The position numbers were made by a program, and so were the translations under genes. DNA of 64,000 bases from Candidatus Wallbacteria bacterium (GTDB taxonomy: Bacteria > Muiribacteriota > JAQTZZ01): positions 1 through 64,000 of the forward strand of contig JAQTZZ010000015.1 of assembly GCA_028687545.1 (NCBI GenBank), in the 5' to 3' direction. The notes below the pieces were generated by a model. The model was not told the DNA's origin and searched no databases. It saw only the letters and a program-made list of their open reading frames with translations. Positions 51,001 to 58,031 of this stretch are shown piece after piece (positions within the stretch are counted from its first letter, which is position 1; each line of letters begins with the position of its first letter).

Positions 51001-52384
51001 AAACGCAATTGAATTTCTGACAAAATATACTGACGATTCAGTTGATTCATTCACACTGATTTTTTTGGGAGATGACGATACTCACGAAACTGTTTTAAAG
51101 TTTACGGAAACTGGAAAAGACTCCAGGTTTTTCCAATCTGAGAATGGTTTAAGCACTATTGAGATAATCTATCCCCTGCCAGATATTCAAAGCAATACCC
51201 GCAATATTTTACCCGGACAAGACAAAATTAAATTCAAAATATACTTTTCCGATGCTGTAATGCCAATCGAACTGCCAATCTGGAAAGGCCCGGGCATTGG
51301 TACAAGTGAGATCAGAGATGACCTTTATCTGGCTTCCAATCAGATTATCGACATATCAAGTTGCGGAGATTTAAGTCCTGAAGATTATTCAACAAAAAAT
51401 ACTGTGGTTCATGTTCAAATCAAAGATAGTCTTGCCCGCACTGATTCGGTAAAAGTAAAGATATCAAGCAGTGCTGAATCAGAAAGAGAATTGGAATGCA
51501 AAAAAATCAAACCAGGCACCTATTTATCTGATGGAATAGTCCCGATTGAATGGAACTACGTCAATCCTCAGATAAAATTTCATGGAAAAGAATATACCGT
51601 CTTGAAAGTCAATCCCAGCAACAATACTACTGCCGGTGAAATTGAGTTGAAGTATTCTTCCGGGAAATACAGCATCAATAGAAGAGAATTTTCTGGTAAG
51701 GGCGCGCTTGTGATTTGCGCTTTGCAGAATGACGAAATGCCTTCAGCCTCATCAATATTCTGGGACACTGAGCGGATTTTTTATCATTGCACAGGCAAAT
51801 ATCACCAGGTCATTGAAGGCATTAAGGAAGTGCTCAAAACAGTAAAGGAAATGACTGACTGCAATTACAATGTCACAGTGAACTTCGTGCCTTTTGTCAG
51901 CAACTTTGATAATTTCAGCAAGAATGCTTATGATCTCTCGAAATATGCCGTGATTTACTTTATCGGGCATAGTGCAACTATTTCTGATGTAACAATGTTC
52001 TATGTTTTCAAAGACAAGAGTGATGTCTGGTCAGGAATAGAACCCAAAGGCGAGATTTTCCCTGATACTATTAAGGCTCTGACTTTATTTTTTGAAGATG
52101 AGCAGTGCCCAAAGTTTGTGATAATGAATGCCTGTGAATCTGCATTAGGTGAAAATGGTGGAAAGTGGTTAGAAGTATTTAAATCTAAAGCCCTGGTTGG
52201 CTGGACGGACACTGTCCAAGTTCCAACAGCAGAAGTGTTTTTTACCAGTTTTTTTAAAATAGTGAAAGATGGGTGGAAACAGCAAATACCCACATCCGTG
52301 TATTCTGCATGCGAACAGGCGGGTAGCGAGGTCCCGAACATGCCTTACAAAATCGAGGGGAATGAAAATCTCTTACTCCCATAA
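48092..52384 (+). CDS. Exported TPR protein with C-terminal CHAT/caspase-like domain, 1430 aa
   Basis: A GTG with GGGAGG 6 bases upstream starts a protein with a signal peptide (about 1-25). About residues 270-830 contain many tetratricopeptide-like repeats (e.g. RIGECYRELNDYDNAIFYF). Residues 830-950 look like an Ig-type domain (IDPMVDTIAEGESKTFTATV). The last 230 residues resemble a CHAT/caspase-hemoglobinase fold: AVIYFIGHSA with the His at 1293 and KFVIMNACESALG with the Cys at 1348, followed by LVGWTDTV. CHAT peptidases such as those partnered with TPRs cut specific proteins. The gene is balanced in composition up to about 51.0 kb and AT-rich after, so the C-terminal part seems to have a separate origin. 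Confidence 0.82.
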   Translation: MKFVVCFELLFAFICSSQTTIVFSNYYIADQHQTEISNPRFSPSFSSPIILNESAAFSSDTSETVSCLTELKSLNGLIDTSLWTLYLSKQITEQMFKESIEQIYSASLDEIDRESTSIAIKIAKSLKNDDDHPFREFTDFFHRSTENQKSGLSTLAMKIDENLRNKNLNPAPRTPNLEPFLREIKEIISEANSAQVSFAPSIITLQQMLDCYGMLIVNYQSQALNELTATKNFADYGKKRKFFIKAFDLYHILGLSLDKRNEKADTVATVMSKADKAKNEGRYSDAIGLYKQVLSVDYQYGIKHDCHQRIGECYRELNDYDNAIFYFKESIVKDSSDSTKYYSYKYGLDWHLGGNLPTTEDTYLKAVKFCQDVIGISPLQDMRNDCRYQIGAIYQNWLASLSGISDEKKELYYNKAIDAYRTFIAEYQQPVNTNYSTPAQWNARREAGYSFSQLGRISSLAKEKRISYYDQAGEEYLKAARDYPESGDSPLNYHTAAYVYQYDVQAILDNRADKDRFYLKAIAAYKELYTNYPTNAQYDYTLLDIGVCYRNMGSYYENGMMNYRREYLLLAVESCDQYLKDFPNGRYRPASAMQAATSCSDIAFSYQNEKDIANVEKYFLLSSDYWKMVVNMNEADDSSKLQSQYHLGENYKYLSDAFNSIANDKEKQRKYGLIAVDEFAKVPGYSSTLYGYRYYCAGSLRSSGDIFLGLEEYDKAISNYDQVIAGYSDITSDYQYSHLGKADSLYGKASYTEAKDWYNKIYGLNIDNFSKPYFYCRTELGLAKCELGLGNPQAAHQHLAKVVKDYNSASTWFDEYVLEAKELTLSKVLRIKIDPMVDTIAEGESKTFTATVVYPDDTQAMVPSGSIREWKWECSGNEGDNHVFDFTGNSATYKGGSGDFMDTILTAKVLIDAGGYGARAVSAEIWIEGDNQVPVSLVNEDGKRIRKAPMYIPYDGSHCGPPPAIETPVSNAIEFLTKYTDDSVDSFTLIFLGDDDTHETVLKFTETGKDSRFFQSENGLSTIEIIYPLPDIQSNTRNILPGQDKIKFKIYFSDAVMPIELPIWKGPGIGTSEIRDDLYLASNQIIDISSCGDLSPEDYSTKNTVVHVQIKDSLARTDSVKVKISSSAESERELECKKIKPGTYLSDGIVPIEWNYVNPQIKFHGKEYTVLKVNPSNNTTAGEIELKYSSGKYSINRREFSGKGALVICALQNDEMPSASSIFWDTERIFYHCTGKYHQVIEGIKEVLKTVKEMTDCNYNVTVNFVPFVSNFDNFSKNAYDLSKYAVIYFIGHSATISDVTMFYVFKDKSDVWSGIEPKGEIFPDTIKALTLFFEDEQCPKFVIMNACESALGENGGKWLEVFKSKALVGWTDTVQVPTAEVFFTSFFKIVKDGWKQQIPTSVYSACEQAGSEVPNMPYKIEGNENLLLP

Positions 52385-52391
52385 TAAATCT

Positions 52392-53639
52392 ATGAAAAAA
52401 CTGGTTTTAATTTTCGGAATACTGATATGTGCTGTTTTTATCTGGACAGACAGGACTTGCCGGGAAAATCGGAGATATCTTGAAAATCAGGCAAACACTT
52501 GGATAGAAGATATTGGGTATCTTCCAGACAGTATTGCGTCTCTTTATACATATAAAATTGACATTGCCGATCGCCATCAGTCTCTTGAATGCCAGCTTCT
52601 GAGTTTCTTTCCGAACTGGCGGGTGACCCAGTATCTGATCAAAAACTCCAGGTCGCGAGGCGTCAAATGTCTTTGTCCAGCCCATTCTTTTTTTTCATGG
52701 TCAATATCCGGCATGTCTGAGAAGGAGACTTTGATTGACGCTCTTGAAGACTGGAAATTGAATCCAGACCTGAAATTTGACAATGACAGGGTAGTTAAAT
52801 TGATCTGCAAAACAGATAACTATCAGGAAACAGACCGGAATTTGCGCACTCCGTTGATAATCGCCACTCGATATGAATTAAAAGAAGTAGTAGTCGAATT
52901 GATAAAGAAAGGAGCGGACGTCAATCTATGCGACAAATCCGGTCAAAATGCTCTCCATTATGCCTTGAAAAGAAGAGAATGGCCATTTCATAGAAATTAC
53001 TTTGCCGAAAAAGCTGGTGATAGAAACACAACAGAAGTGATGCTTACTAAATTCACAACCCGAGCAAATCTTGCTGCGTTTGATATAGCGAAAATGCTGA
53101 TCGAAAATGGCGCAGATGTGAATCTCAAAGATGCTAAAACGCAGACACCTCTGATGAATGCAGCGTATGATCAGTATTCTGAAATTGTAGCTCTTTTGAT
53201 TAAAAAGGGAGCAGATGTCAATGCCGTGAACAACGAAGGCGAAACTGCTCTGATGTTCGCTGCAGTTGTCGATAATCCGGATATAGTTGAACTTCTTTTG
53301 AATTCCGGTGCTTCAATAGAGGTAGTGAGTAAAAATGAAGAAACTGCTTTTCATTGTTCGCTTATCAAGGGTAATAACATGTACAAAAAAGCCGGAGAAA
53401 GAAAAACAGCAAAAATATTGATCGAAAAAGGGGCTGATGTCAATGCAAAGTGGAAGAAAATCGCACCTCCAATACTTTTTTTCATCCAAGATGATGATTA
53501 TTCAATGGTTGAACTTATGATTTCAAAAGGAGCCGACTTGAGTTTCAGGAATAAGAATGGAGACAGCTTGGTTGATATCGCAAGTGGGGATGGACACAAC
53601 GAAATTGTTCGCTTACTTTTGCGTGCTGGAGCGAAATAA
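52392..53639 (+). CDS. Membrane-anchored ankyrin-repeat protein, 415 aa
   Basis: The start is placed at the ATG whose product opens with a single membrane anchor or uncleaved signal (MKKLVLIFGILICAVFIWT); an in-frame ATG ten codons earlier (52362) overlaps the upstream gene and has AGGGGA too close to it. About residues 135-410 are ankyrin repeats (LIKKGADVNLCDKSGQNALH, LIENGADVNLKDAKTQTPLM, LIKKGADVNAVNNEGETALM). It begins 7 bp after the TPR-CHAT gene and shares its AT-rich composition, so the two look like a pair: exported protease-like protein and tethered binding partner. A broken copy of its 5' end lies just downstream. Confidence 0.85.
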   Translation: MKKLVLIFGILICAVFIWTDRTCRENRRYLENQANTWIEDIGYLPDSIASLYTYKIDIADRHQSLECQLLSFFPNWRVTQYLIKNSRSRGVKCLCPAHSFFSWSISGMSEKETLIDALEDWKLNPDLKFDNDRVVKLICKTDNYQETDRNLRTPLIIATRYELKEVVVELIKKGADVNLCDKSGQNALHYALKRREWPFHRNYFAEKAGDRNTTEVMLTKFTTRANLAAFDIAKMLIENGADVNLKDAKTQTPLMNAAYDQYSEIVALLIKKGADVNAVNNEGETALMFAAVVDNPDIVELLLNSGASIEVVSKNEETAFHCSLIKGNNMYKKAGERKTAKILIEKGADVNAKWKKIAPPILFFIQDDDYSMVELMISKGADLSFRNKNGDSLVDIASGDGHNEIVRLLLRAGAK

Positions 53640-53658
53640 TATTTACCATCATAAGTCT

Positions 53659-53734
53659 ATGAAAAAAAATATTATTAATTATCGCTGTACTGCTCTGTGC
53701 TATTTTTATCTGGACTTATCGAAATGAAAGATGA
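53659..53734 (+). pseudogene. Frameshifted 5' fragment of an ankyrin-gene paralogue
   Basis: The stretch ATCATAAGTCTATGAAAAAA... repeats the start region of the gene at 52392. With one A removed from the run of eight after ATG, it reads MKK, then LLIIAVLLCAIFIWTYRNER and a stop, matching LVLIFGILICAVFIWTDRTC of the intact protein. As written, the frame is shifted and stops after 22 codons. It is a truncated duplicate, with the rest lost before the VWA gene. Confidence 0.65.
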
Positions 53735-53749
53735 TCGATTAAATATAGT

Positions 53750-53767
53750 GACGCGCCATGGCACGTC
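53750..53767. repeat. Short interspersed palindrome
   Basis: GACGCGCC / GGCACGTC around a central AT, seven of eight pairs. It belongs to the widespread GTA(G/A)AGACG-type palindromes and marks the junction between the AT-rich ankyrin debris and the balanced VWA gene. Confidence 0.45.
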
Positions 53768-53812
53768 TTTACGGGTGGATCGCCATAAAATAAATAATTC
53801 AAGGAGATAAAA

Positions 53813-55510
53813 ATGAAAACGATCGTCTGTTTTTTACTGACTATCACTGCACTGTCACTTCAAGCCCAGTCGATCCTGGTCCATCAGGTGGACACCAAGA
53901 ATTATCCTTATGTGGAGATCAATTTCGCGGTGATGGACGACGAGGGAAAAGCCAAGAGCATCGGGGCAGACGACAAGCTGCTGCTGAGGCTGTGCTCCCC
54001 GATCAGCGATTTTGAGTTGAAACGCCAGTCCGGCCAGGGTTATGTGCTGCTTCTGCTGGACAAGAGCGGCAGCATGCGCGATGAGATTCCGGGCCTCAAA
54101 AAAGCCGCCAAATATTTCATCGACCTGCTGCCCGACAATTTCAAAGTCTCTTTGATCGCCTTTGACCGCACCATGACTCCGCTCTGCGATTTCAGCCAGG
54201 ACAAGACTTATCTCAAGGATGCTGTGGATAAACTTTCTTCTAAGGGAGCGACAGCTTTTTACGACAGTGTTTACAACAGCCTGGAATCGCTCAACCGGAT
54301 GGAAGGCGCGCCGCGTTATCTGATCGCTCTCACAGACGGCATAGATCAGACCTATGACGGTTCGCCGCCGCTTTCCAAGCATACTATGAAGCAGCTGACT
54401 GATTTCATCAAGGAATCTTCGATACCTGTCTATACGATCGCACTGGGAGCCGATTCTGACAAGGACGTGCTGGTGAAGATCTCGGAAGCAGGCGACGGCT
54501 TTTATTATTACATGCCCAAGGGCAAGGATCTCAGCGCATTGTATGGAAAGCTCGCTGACAACCTCTCGCGGGAATATACCCTGCGGTTCTATTCTCCTTA
54601 TCTCGTCTATGACGGCAGAACCCTCAACCTGGGAATGGACCTCACTCAGAAAGACGCTGAGTTTCACACCAGCCGCGAGTTCAAAGTACCTGATTTTGGA
54701 GAGGGGAAGTATTTCAACTATGAGAACGTGATGCCGACAAAGCCGGACCGTGAGCAGGGTGTGAAGGTGATCATCACAGATGCCAACGGGCATCCGGTCA
54801 ACGGCAATTTCAAGGTGCTGGTGAACGGGCAGGTGGCAGGCAAGGGCCGGATCAACGACGGGGAAGGGAACTTCACTCTCGAACCGCATGCTGTGAACGA
54901 GAATTTCACTGCTCTCAGCGACCAGAAAGTCGTGCATGAGCGGCCGCTCGTGAAGCCTTCCAGACTTTATGTATATACAGTCACCAAAGACAATACCTTC
55001 GTCCAATTCGAGGCCAAGCTCAGGGGACGCTACAATCATAAATATTACAATTTCAGCACTACACCCGACGGCCTGGGCGACAATGAGCGGCTGGCCGACG
55101 TGGAGCCGGGCGAGTACATCATGGAAATCGGAGACAACGGGCAGACGATTTATTACGCTGATGTAAATGTGGAAGAAGGGAAACCGCAGGTGCTGAAGTA
55201 CAGATTTTCCAAGGTGATCGTGGCTTATGACGGGAATGAGATTCCGCCTGCAATCAAGATGGGGCTGATGATCAATATCCACGACAGGAAGCAGGACAAA
55301 TACCTGATGAAGGGGAAGCGCCTTTTCTACTTTGTGGGAAACGACTCTGCCGGTTATCTGCCGCCCGGCGATTACGATATTACCCTGACAGACGCCACTC
55401 AGGGTGATGACGTGGAACTGCTGGCTACCCTGAAATACGATTGCACAGTGTTCGGTGAGGAAATAATCTACACCAACATCCCGGCCGACAAACTTGTGCT
55501 GAAAAAGTAA
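53813..55510 (+). CDS. Exported von Willebrand factor A domain protein, 565 aa
   Basis: AAGGAG lies 8 bases before the ATG. A signal peptide (about 1-18) precedes a short beta section and a VWA domain (about 75-265). The metal-ion-dependent adhesion site is complete: DKSGS with the Asp at residue 83, the Thr of GATAFYD and the Asp of LTDGID. The rest (270-565) is predicted beta-sandwich, with an Ig/carboxypeptidase-regulatory-like section (DANGHPVNGNFKVLVNGQVAGKG, seen as GHPVNGNFKVLVNG). VWA domains bind protein ligands through Mg. It is balanced in base composition, unlike the genes on both sides. Its partners are unknown. Confidence 0.88.
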   Translation: MKTIVCFLLTITALSLQAQSILVHQVDTKNYPYVEINFAVMDDEGKAKSIGADDKLLLRLCSPISDFELKRQSGQGYVLLLLDKSGSMRDEIPGLKKAAKYFIDLLPDNFKVSLIAFDRTMTPLCDFSQDKTYLKDAVDKLSSKGATAFYDSVYNSLESLNRMEGAPRYLIALTDGIDQTYDGSPPLSKHTMKQLTDFIKESSIPVYTIALGADSDKDVLVKISEAGDGFYYYMPKGKDLSALYGKLADNLSREYTLRFYSPYLVYDGRTLNLGMDLTQKDAEFHTSREFKVPDFGEGKYFNYENVMPTKPDREQGVKVIITDANGHPVNGNFKVLVNGQVAGKGRINDGEGNFTLEPHAVNENFTALSDQKVVHERPLVKPSRLYVYTVTKDNTFVQFEAKLRGRYNHKYYNFSTTPDGLGDNERLADVEPGEYIMEIGDNGQTIYYADVNVEEGKPQVLKYRFSKVIVAYDGNEIPPAIKMGLMINIHDRKQDKYLMKGKRLFYFVGNDSAGYLPPGDYDITLTDATQGDDVELLATLKYDCTVFGEEIIYTNIPADKLVLKK

Positions 55511-55575
55511 GGCAGCACTGGCCGGAAAAAACCGGACAGTTGCATTACAACCAACACGGGTTGCTTCATACTACG

Positions 55576-55698
55576 GGTTTCCAAAACTCCACCTTATTTT
55601 TACCTGGTTTTTTTGGGTGAATCGGATAAAATTAGTAGTGGCAGGCAAAAAAATCTCAGCTAATCAAAACAACAAGCAAATTGCCGGTCTGAAGAAGA
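55576..55698 (+). repeat. ~125-bp leader repeat, copy A
   Basis: The segment from TTTCCAAAACTCCACCTT to GCAAATTGCCGGTCTGAA closely matches 61305-61430 in the same orientation. Shared inner blocks include TGAATCGGATAAAATTA (a -10-like TAAAAT) and CAAGCAAATTGCCGGTCTGA. Copy A lies before the HEAT gene at 55749 and copy B before its truncated paralogue at 61441, so the repeat is probably their promoter and leader, duplicated together with the genes. Confidence 0.8.
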
Positions 55699-55748
55699 GA
55701 CCGAACAAACGGCCAAAGATTCATTGAAAACAAATCCCTGGAGGATAA

Positions 55749-57059
55749 ATGCACAATCGCTTGAAAATCACCCTGATTGCCATTCTTTTTTCCCTGGGCC
55801 TGTATTTTCTGATCAGGCAGACAGTGGCATGTAAACAGGATGGGCGAGGTGACCTCACACCAAAGGTCACCCAAACCCCGGTGCAGCCGATTAATCAACC
55901 GCAGACAGTATCGTCGCAACCTGGCCAGACGCAGGATACTGGGCAGACACAAGGGTCTGTCCTTACGGTCAGCGCACCAACCATAGAGACAGTGTCTACC
56001 TCTGAAATTGATCTAAACAAGATTGTATGGCTCAGGGATTATCTGAAGAAATATATCGGAAAGATAAAGGATGAATATCTCAAAGCATTGAATGATTTGC
56101 TGCAGGCCATGCAGAATCAAGATCAAAAAGGTTTCGAAAACGGCATGAATTTTCTGGCTCTGCATTATAAAGAGCTGGTAGAACCGCTGATCGATTTTGC
56201 GCAGGATAATACTCTCGGCTATCTCAGAGCTGTGTCCATCGAACTGCTGGGGCGGAGCAAAGATCCGCGTGCGATCGATCCGCTTGTGATACTGAGTGAC
56301 AAAATCGAAGAAAAAGAGATCAGGTCAACAGCAATTCAAGCTTTAGCTGTTTTTGATGATGAGAGATCTGAAGAAAAAATCTTTAAAATTTCGGCAGACA
56401 GAAAAGATAACTTGCGTGAGATAGCCATAACATTAATCGGTGGGAAATATACAAGAGACAAAACAAAAGATCTTTTGCTTGAAATACTTCATAGTAATCC
56501 ACCAGAAAGCGATGAAATTATTACTGCTGCGAGTTATTCATTAAGAGGTTTTAATTCAGATGAAGTAATTGTGAGTTCATTAAAACAAATAATTAGCGAC
56601 AGTAATAACTCCGAAAAAACGAGAGGTGTAGCGATGTTAAGTTTGGCTAAAATCAGCCCATCTGAAGCAATACCATTTATAGAAAGGGGTTTGAAATCTA
56701 ATGAAAGAGTGGTCAGGTTCAATTCTGTAATGGCAGCTTCGTTTTCTAATAATGATCTGATTTACGAAGAATTGTATGGTTTATTAATTAATGTTAGTGA
56801 ATTTCCTCACATCAGAAATGCAGCAGCTAAAGTTATCGAAAAAACCAAGCCAGATACTGTTGTAAAAAAAATCCGTGCAGAATTTTTAAGATTGGATGAT
56901 TTTGGAGCTGGTCTGGTAGCTGATATATTTGTTGCAGCCAACGACATAGACTCAATCGATCTTATGAGGCAGAGATCAAGTAATACTTCTGATACCTATT
57001 TGAAGAAAACTCTAGAAGAAAAAGCACTAAAAATCGAATCCGAAAAGGATAGGAAATGA
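55749..57059 (+). CDS. Membrane-anchored HEAT-repeat protein, 436 aa
   Basis: An N-terminal membrane anchor (about 5-26; LKITLIAILFSLGLYFLIRQ) is followed by a Pro/Gln/Thr linker (40-85) and HEAT-type helical repeats from about 130 to 430 (LRAVSIELLGRSKDPRAIDP, STAIQALAVFDDERSEEKIF). HEAT solenoids bind other proteins; no catalytic motif is present. GGAGGATAA precedes the ATG. The first ~200 codons are balanced in composition and the rest AT-rich, so the gene looks chimeric. It overlaps the next gene by 4 bp. The anchor region resembles the 77-aa product at 61441. Confidence 0.84.
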   Translation: MHNRLKITLIAILFSLGLYFLIRQTVACKQDGRGDLTPKVTQTPVQPINQPQTVSSQPGQTQDTGQTQGSVLTVSAPTIETVSTSEIDLNKIVWLRDYLKKYIGKIKDEYLKALNDLLQAMQNQDQKGFENGMNFLALHYKELVEPLIDFAQDNTLGYLRAVSIELLGRSKDPRAIDPLVILSDKIEEKEIRSTAIQALAVFDDERSEEKIFKISADRKDNLREIAITLIGGKYTRDKTKDLLLEILHSNPPESDEIITAASYSLRGFNSDEVIVSSLKQIISDSNNSEKTRGVAMLSLAKISPSEAIPFIERGLKSNERVVRFNSVMAASFSNNDLIYEELYGLLINVSEFPHIRNAAAKVIEKTKPDTVVKKIRAEFLRLDDFGAGLVADIFVAANDIDSIDLMRQRSSNTSDTYLKKTLEEKALKIESEKDRK

Positions 57060-58021
57060 ACGAAAATTTAAATAAAGAAAACTGCCAACATTGGTTCCCA
57101 ATTCTAGGAATTATCAGCTTGATTTTAAGTTTAGCAGTATTTGCTAACATGATGGATTTATTACTTACTGCAGGAAAAATAATAGATAAGTATCCTTTTT
57201 TAAAATTTTACAAATATTTGTCTCTTCAAGCTAACGATTCATCGCTTTTAAATCTTTGGTATATTTATTTGATTTCAACTGGATTAATTTTCTTGGAATT
57301 TTGTGGGAAGACAGAAAATTTAACTGTTAAGTTTTTAAGAGTAGTAGCTTTAGAATTTGTATATATTGATTTTGCATTATTTCCCCCTTGCGATACTGCT
57401 TATTTTAATCTGAGTACCAATGATTTTGGTGAGAATTCTTTACTATCAATGAATAATTTCAGATTGTTGTTTTGTGTATTCTCGTTGATAATATTGTTTT
57501 ATTTGATCAAAACTCTATACCTTTGGGTGAGTAATTATCCAACAACTTCCGTTGCGGATTTCTACAACAAGGAATTTTCTGACAAGCAGGTATCAATAGT
57601 ACCAAAAAAGCAAGAAATCACTAAATTTTCCTCACAAGATACAAATTCATCTGCAGAAAAAAATTTCTCAGTGATATTGATCTCTAGAATTGTTAACTTT
57701 TTCCACTCAAAAACCATGTTCATCAACGTGTTAACAATAATTACGATTTCAATAACACTATTTATCACTCAATCAATGGCAAATATGGTGTTTATGATTA
57801 CTGCAAATTTTATTGAATATTCGAACCTATTGTACCAGGAACAAGATGCAATCCTGTCGGCGATTTCCACTATAGCTATATTATACATATTTTTAGTCTT
57901 CTTTGACAAGAGGAAAGATAAACGCGAGTTGTTTATAAAATTGAATGGTTTTATTTTGAATTTCGTAAATTTCTCTATTTTTTTTGTTTGCGCGTATATG
58001 CATTCGAAATTTTGGGAGTAA
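57056..58021 (+). CDS. Polytopic membrane protein of unknown family, 321 aa
   Basis: Six or seven hydrophobic segments are visible (about 12-36, 62-82, 90-110, 138-160, 225-253, 262-282, 292-315), with a hydrophilic loop rich in Ser, Asn and Lys from about 165 to 215. No family motif is recognised. It overlaps the HEAT gene by 4 bp (ATGA) and precedes the exported NlpC/P60-like gene by 10 bp, so the three form one transcription unit. It is strongly AT-rich. A role in anchoring or exporting its neighbours is only inferred from position. Confidence 0.78.
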   Translation: MNENLNKENCQHWFPILGIISLILSLAVFANMMDLLLTAGKIIDKYPFLKFYKYLSLQANDSSLLNLWYIYLISTGLIFLEFCGKTENLTVKFLRVVALEFVYIDFALFPPCDTAYFNLSTNDFGENSLLSMNNFRLLFCVFSLIILFYLIKTLYLWVSNYPTTSVADFYNKEFSDKQVSIVPKKQEITKFSSQDTNSSAEKNFSVILISRIVNFFHSKTMFINVLTIITISITLFITQSMANMVFMITANFIEYSNLLYQEQDAILSAISTIAILYIFLVFFDKRKDKRELFIKLNGFILNFVNFSIFFVCAYMHSKFWE

Positions 58022-58031
58022 GGGAGGTAAA

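Noticed and set aside
48092-52384. TPR-CHAT protein as part of a CRISPR-linked Craspase or a gasdermin defence system
   Set aside because: It has a signal peptide and no neighbouring gRAMP, cas or gasdermin-like gene, so a cytoplasmic defence role is not supported.
53855-55282. 475-codon minus-strand frame opposite the VWA gene
   Set aside because: The plus-strand product has a ribosome site, signal peptide and complete MIDAS motif. The antisense frame has no recognisable feature and reflects the lack of stops opposite a GC-rich coding frame.
57056-58021. Homology of this membrane protein with those at 6665 and 61662
   Set aside because: Position and composition are similar, but I could not line up its membrane segments or loops with the other two.
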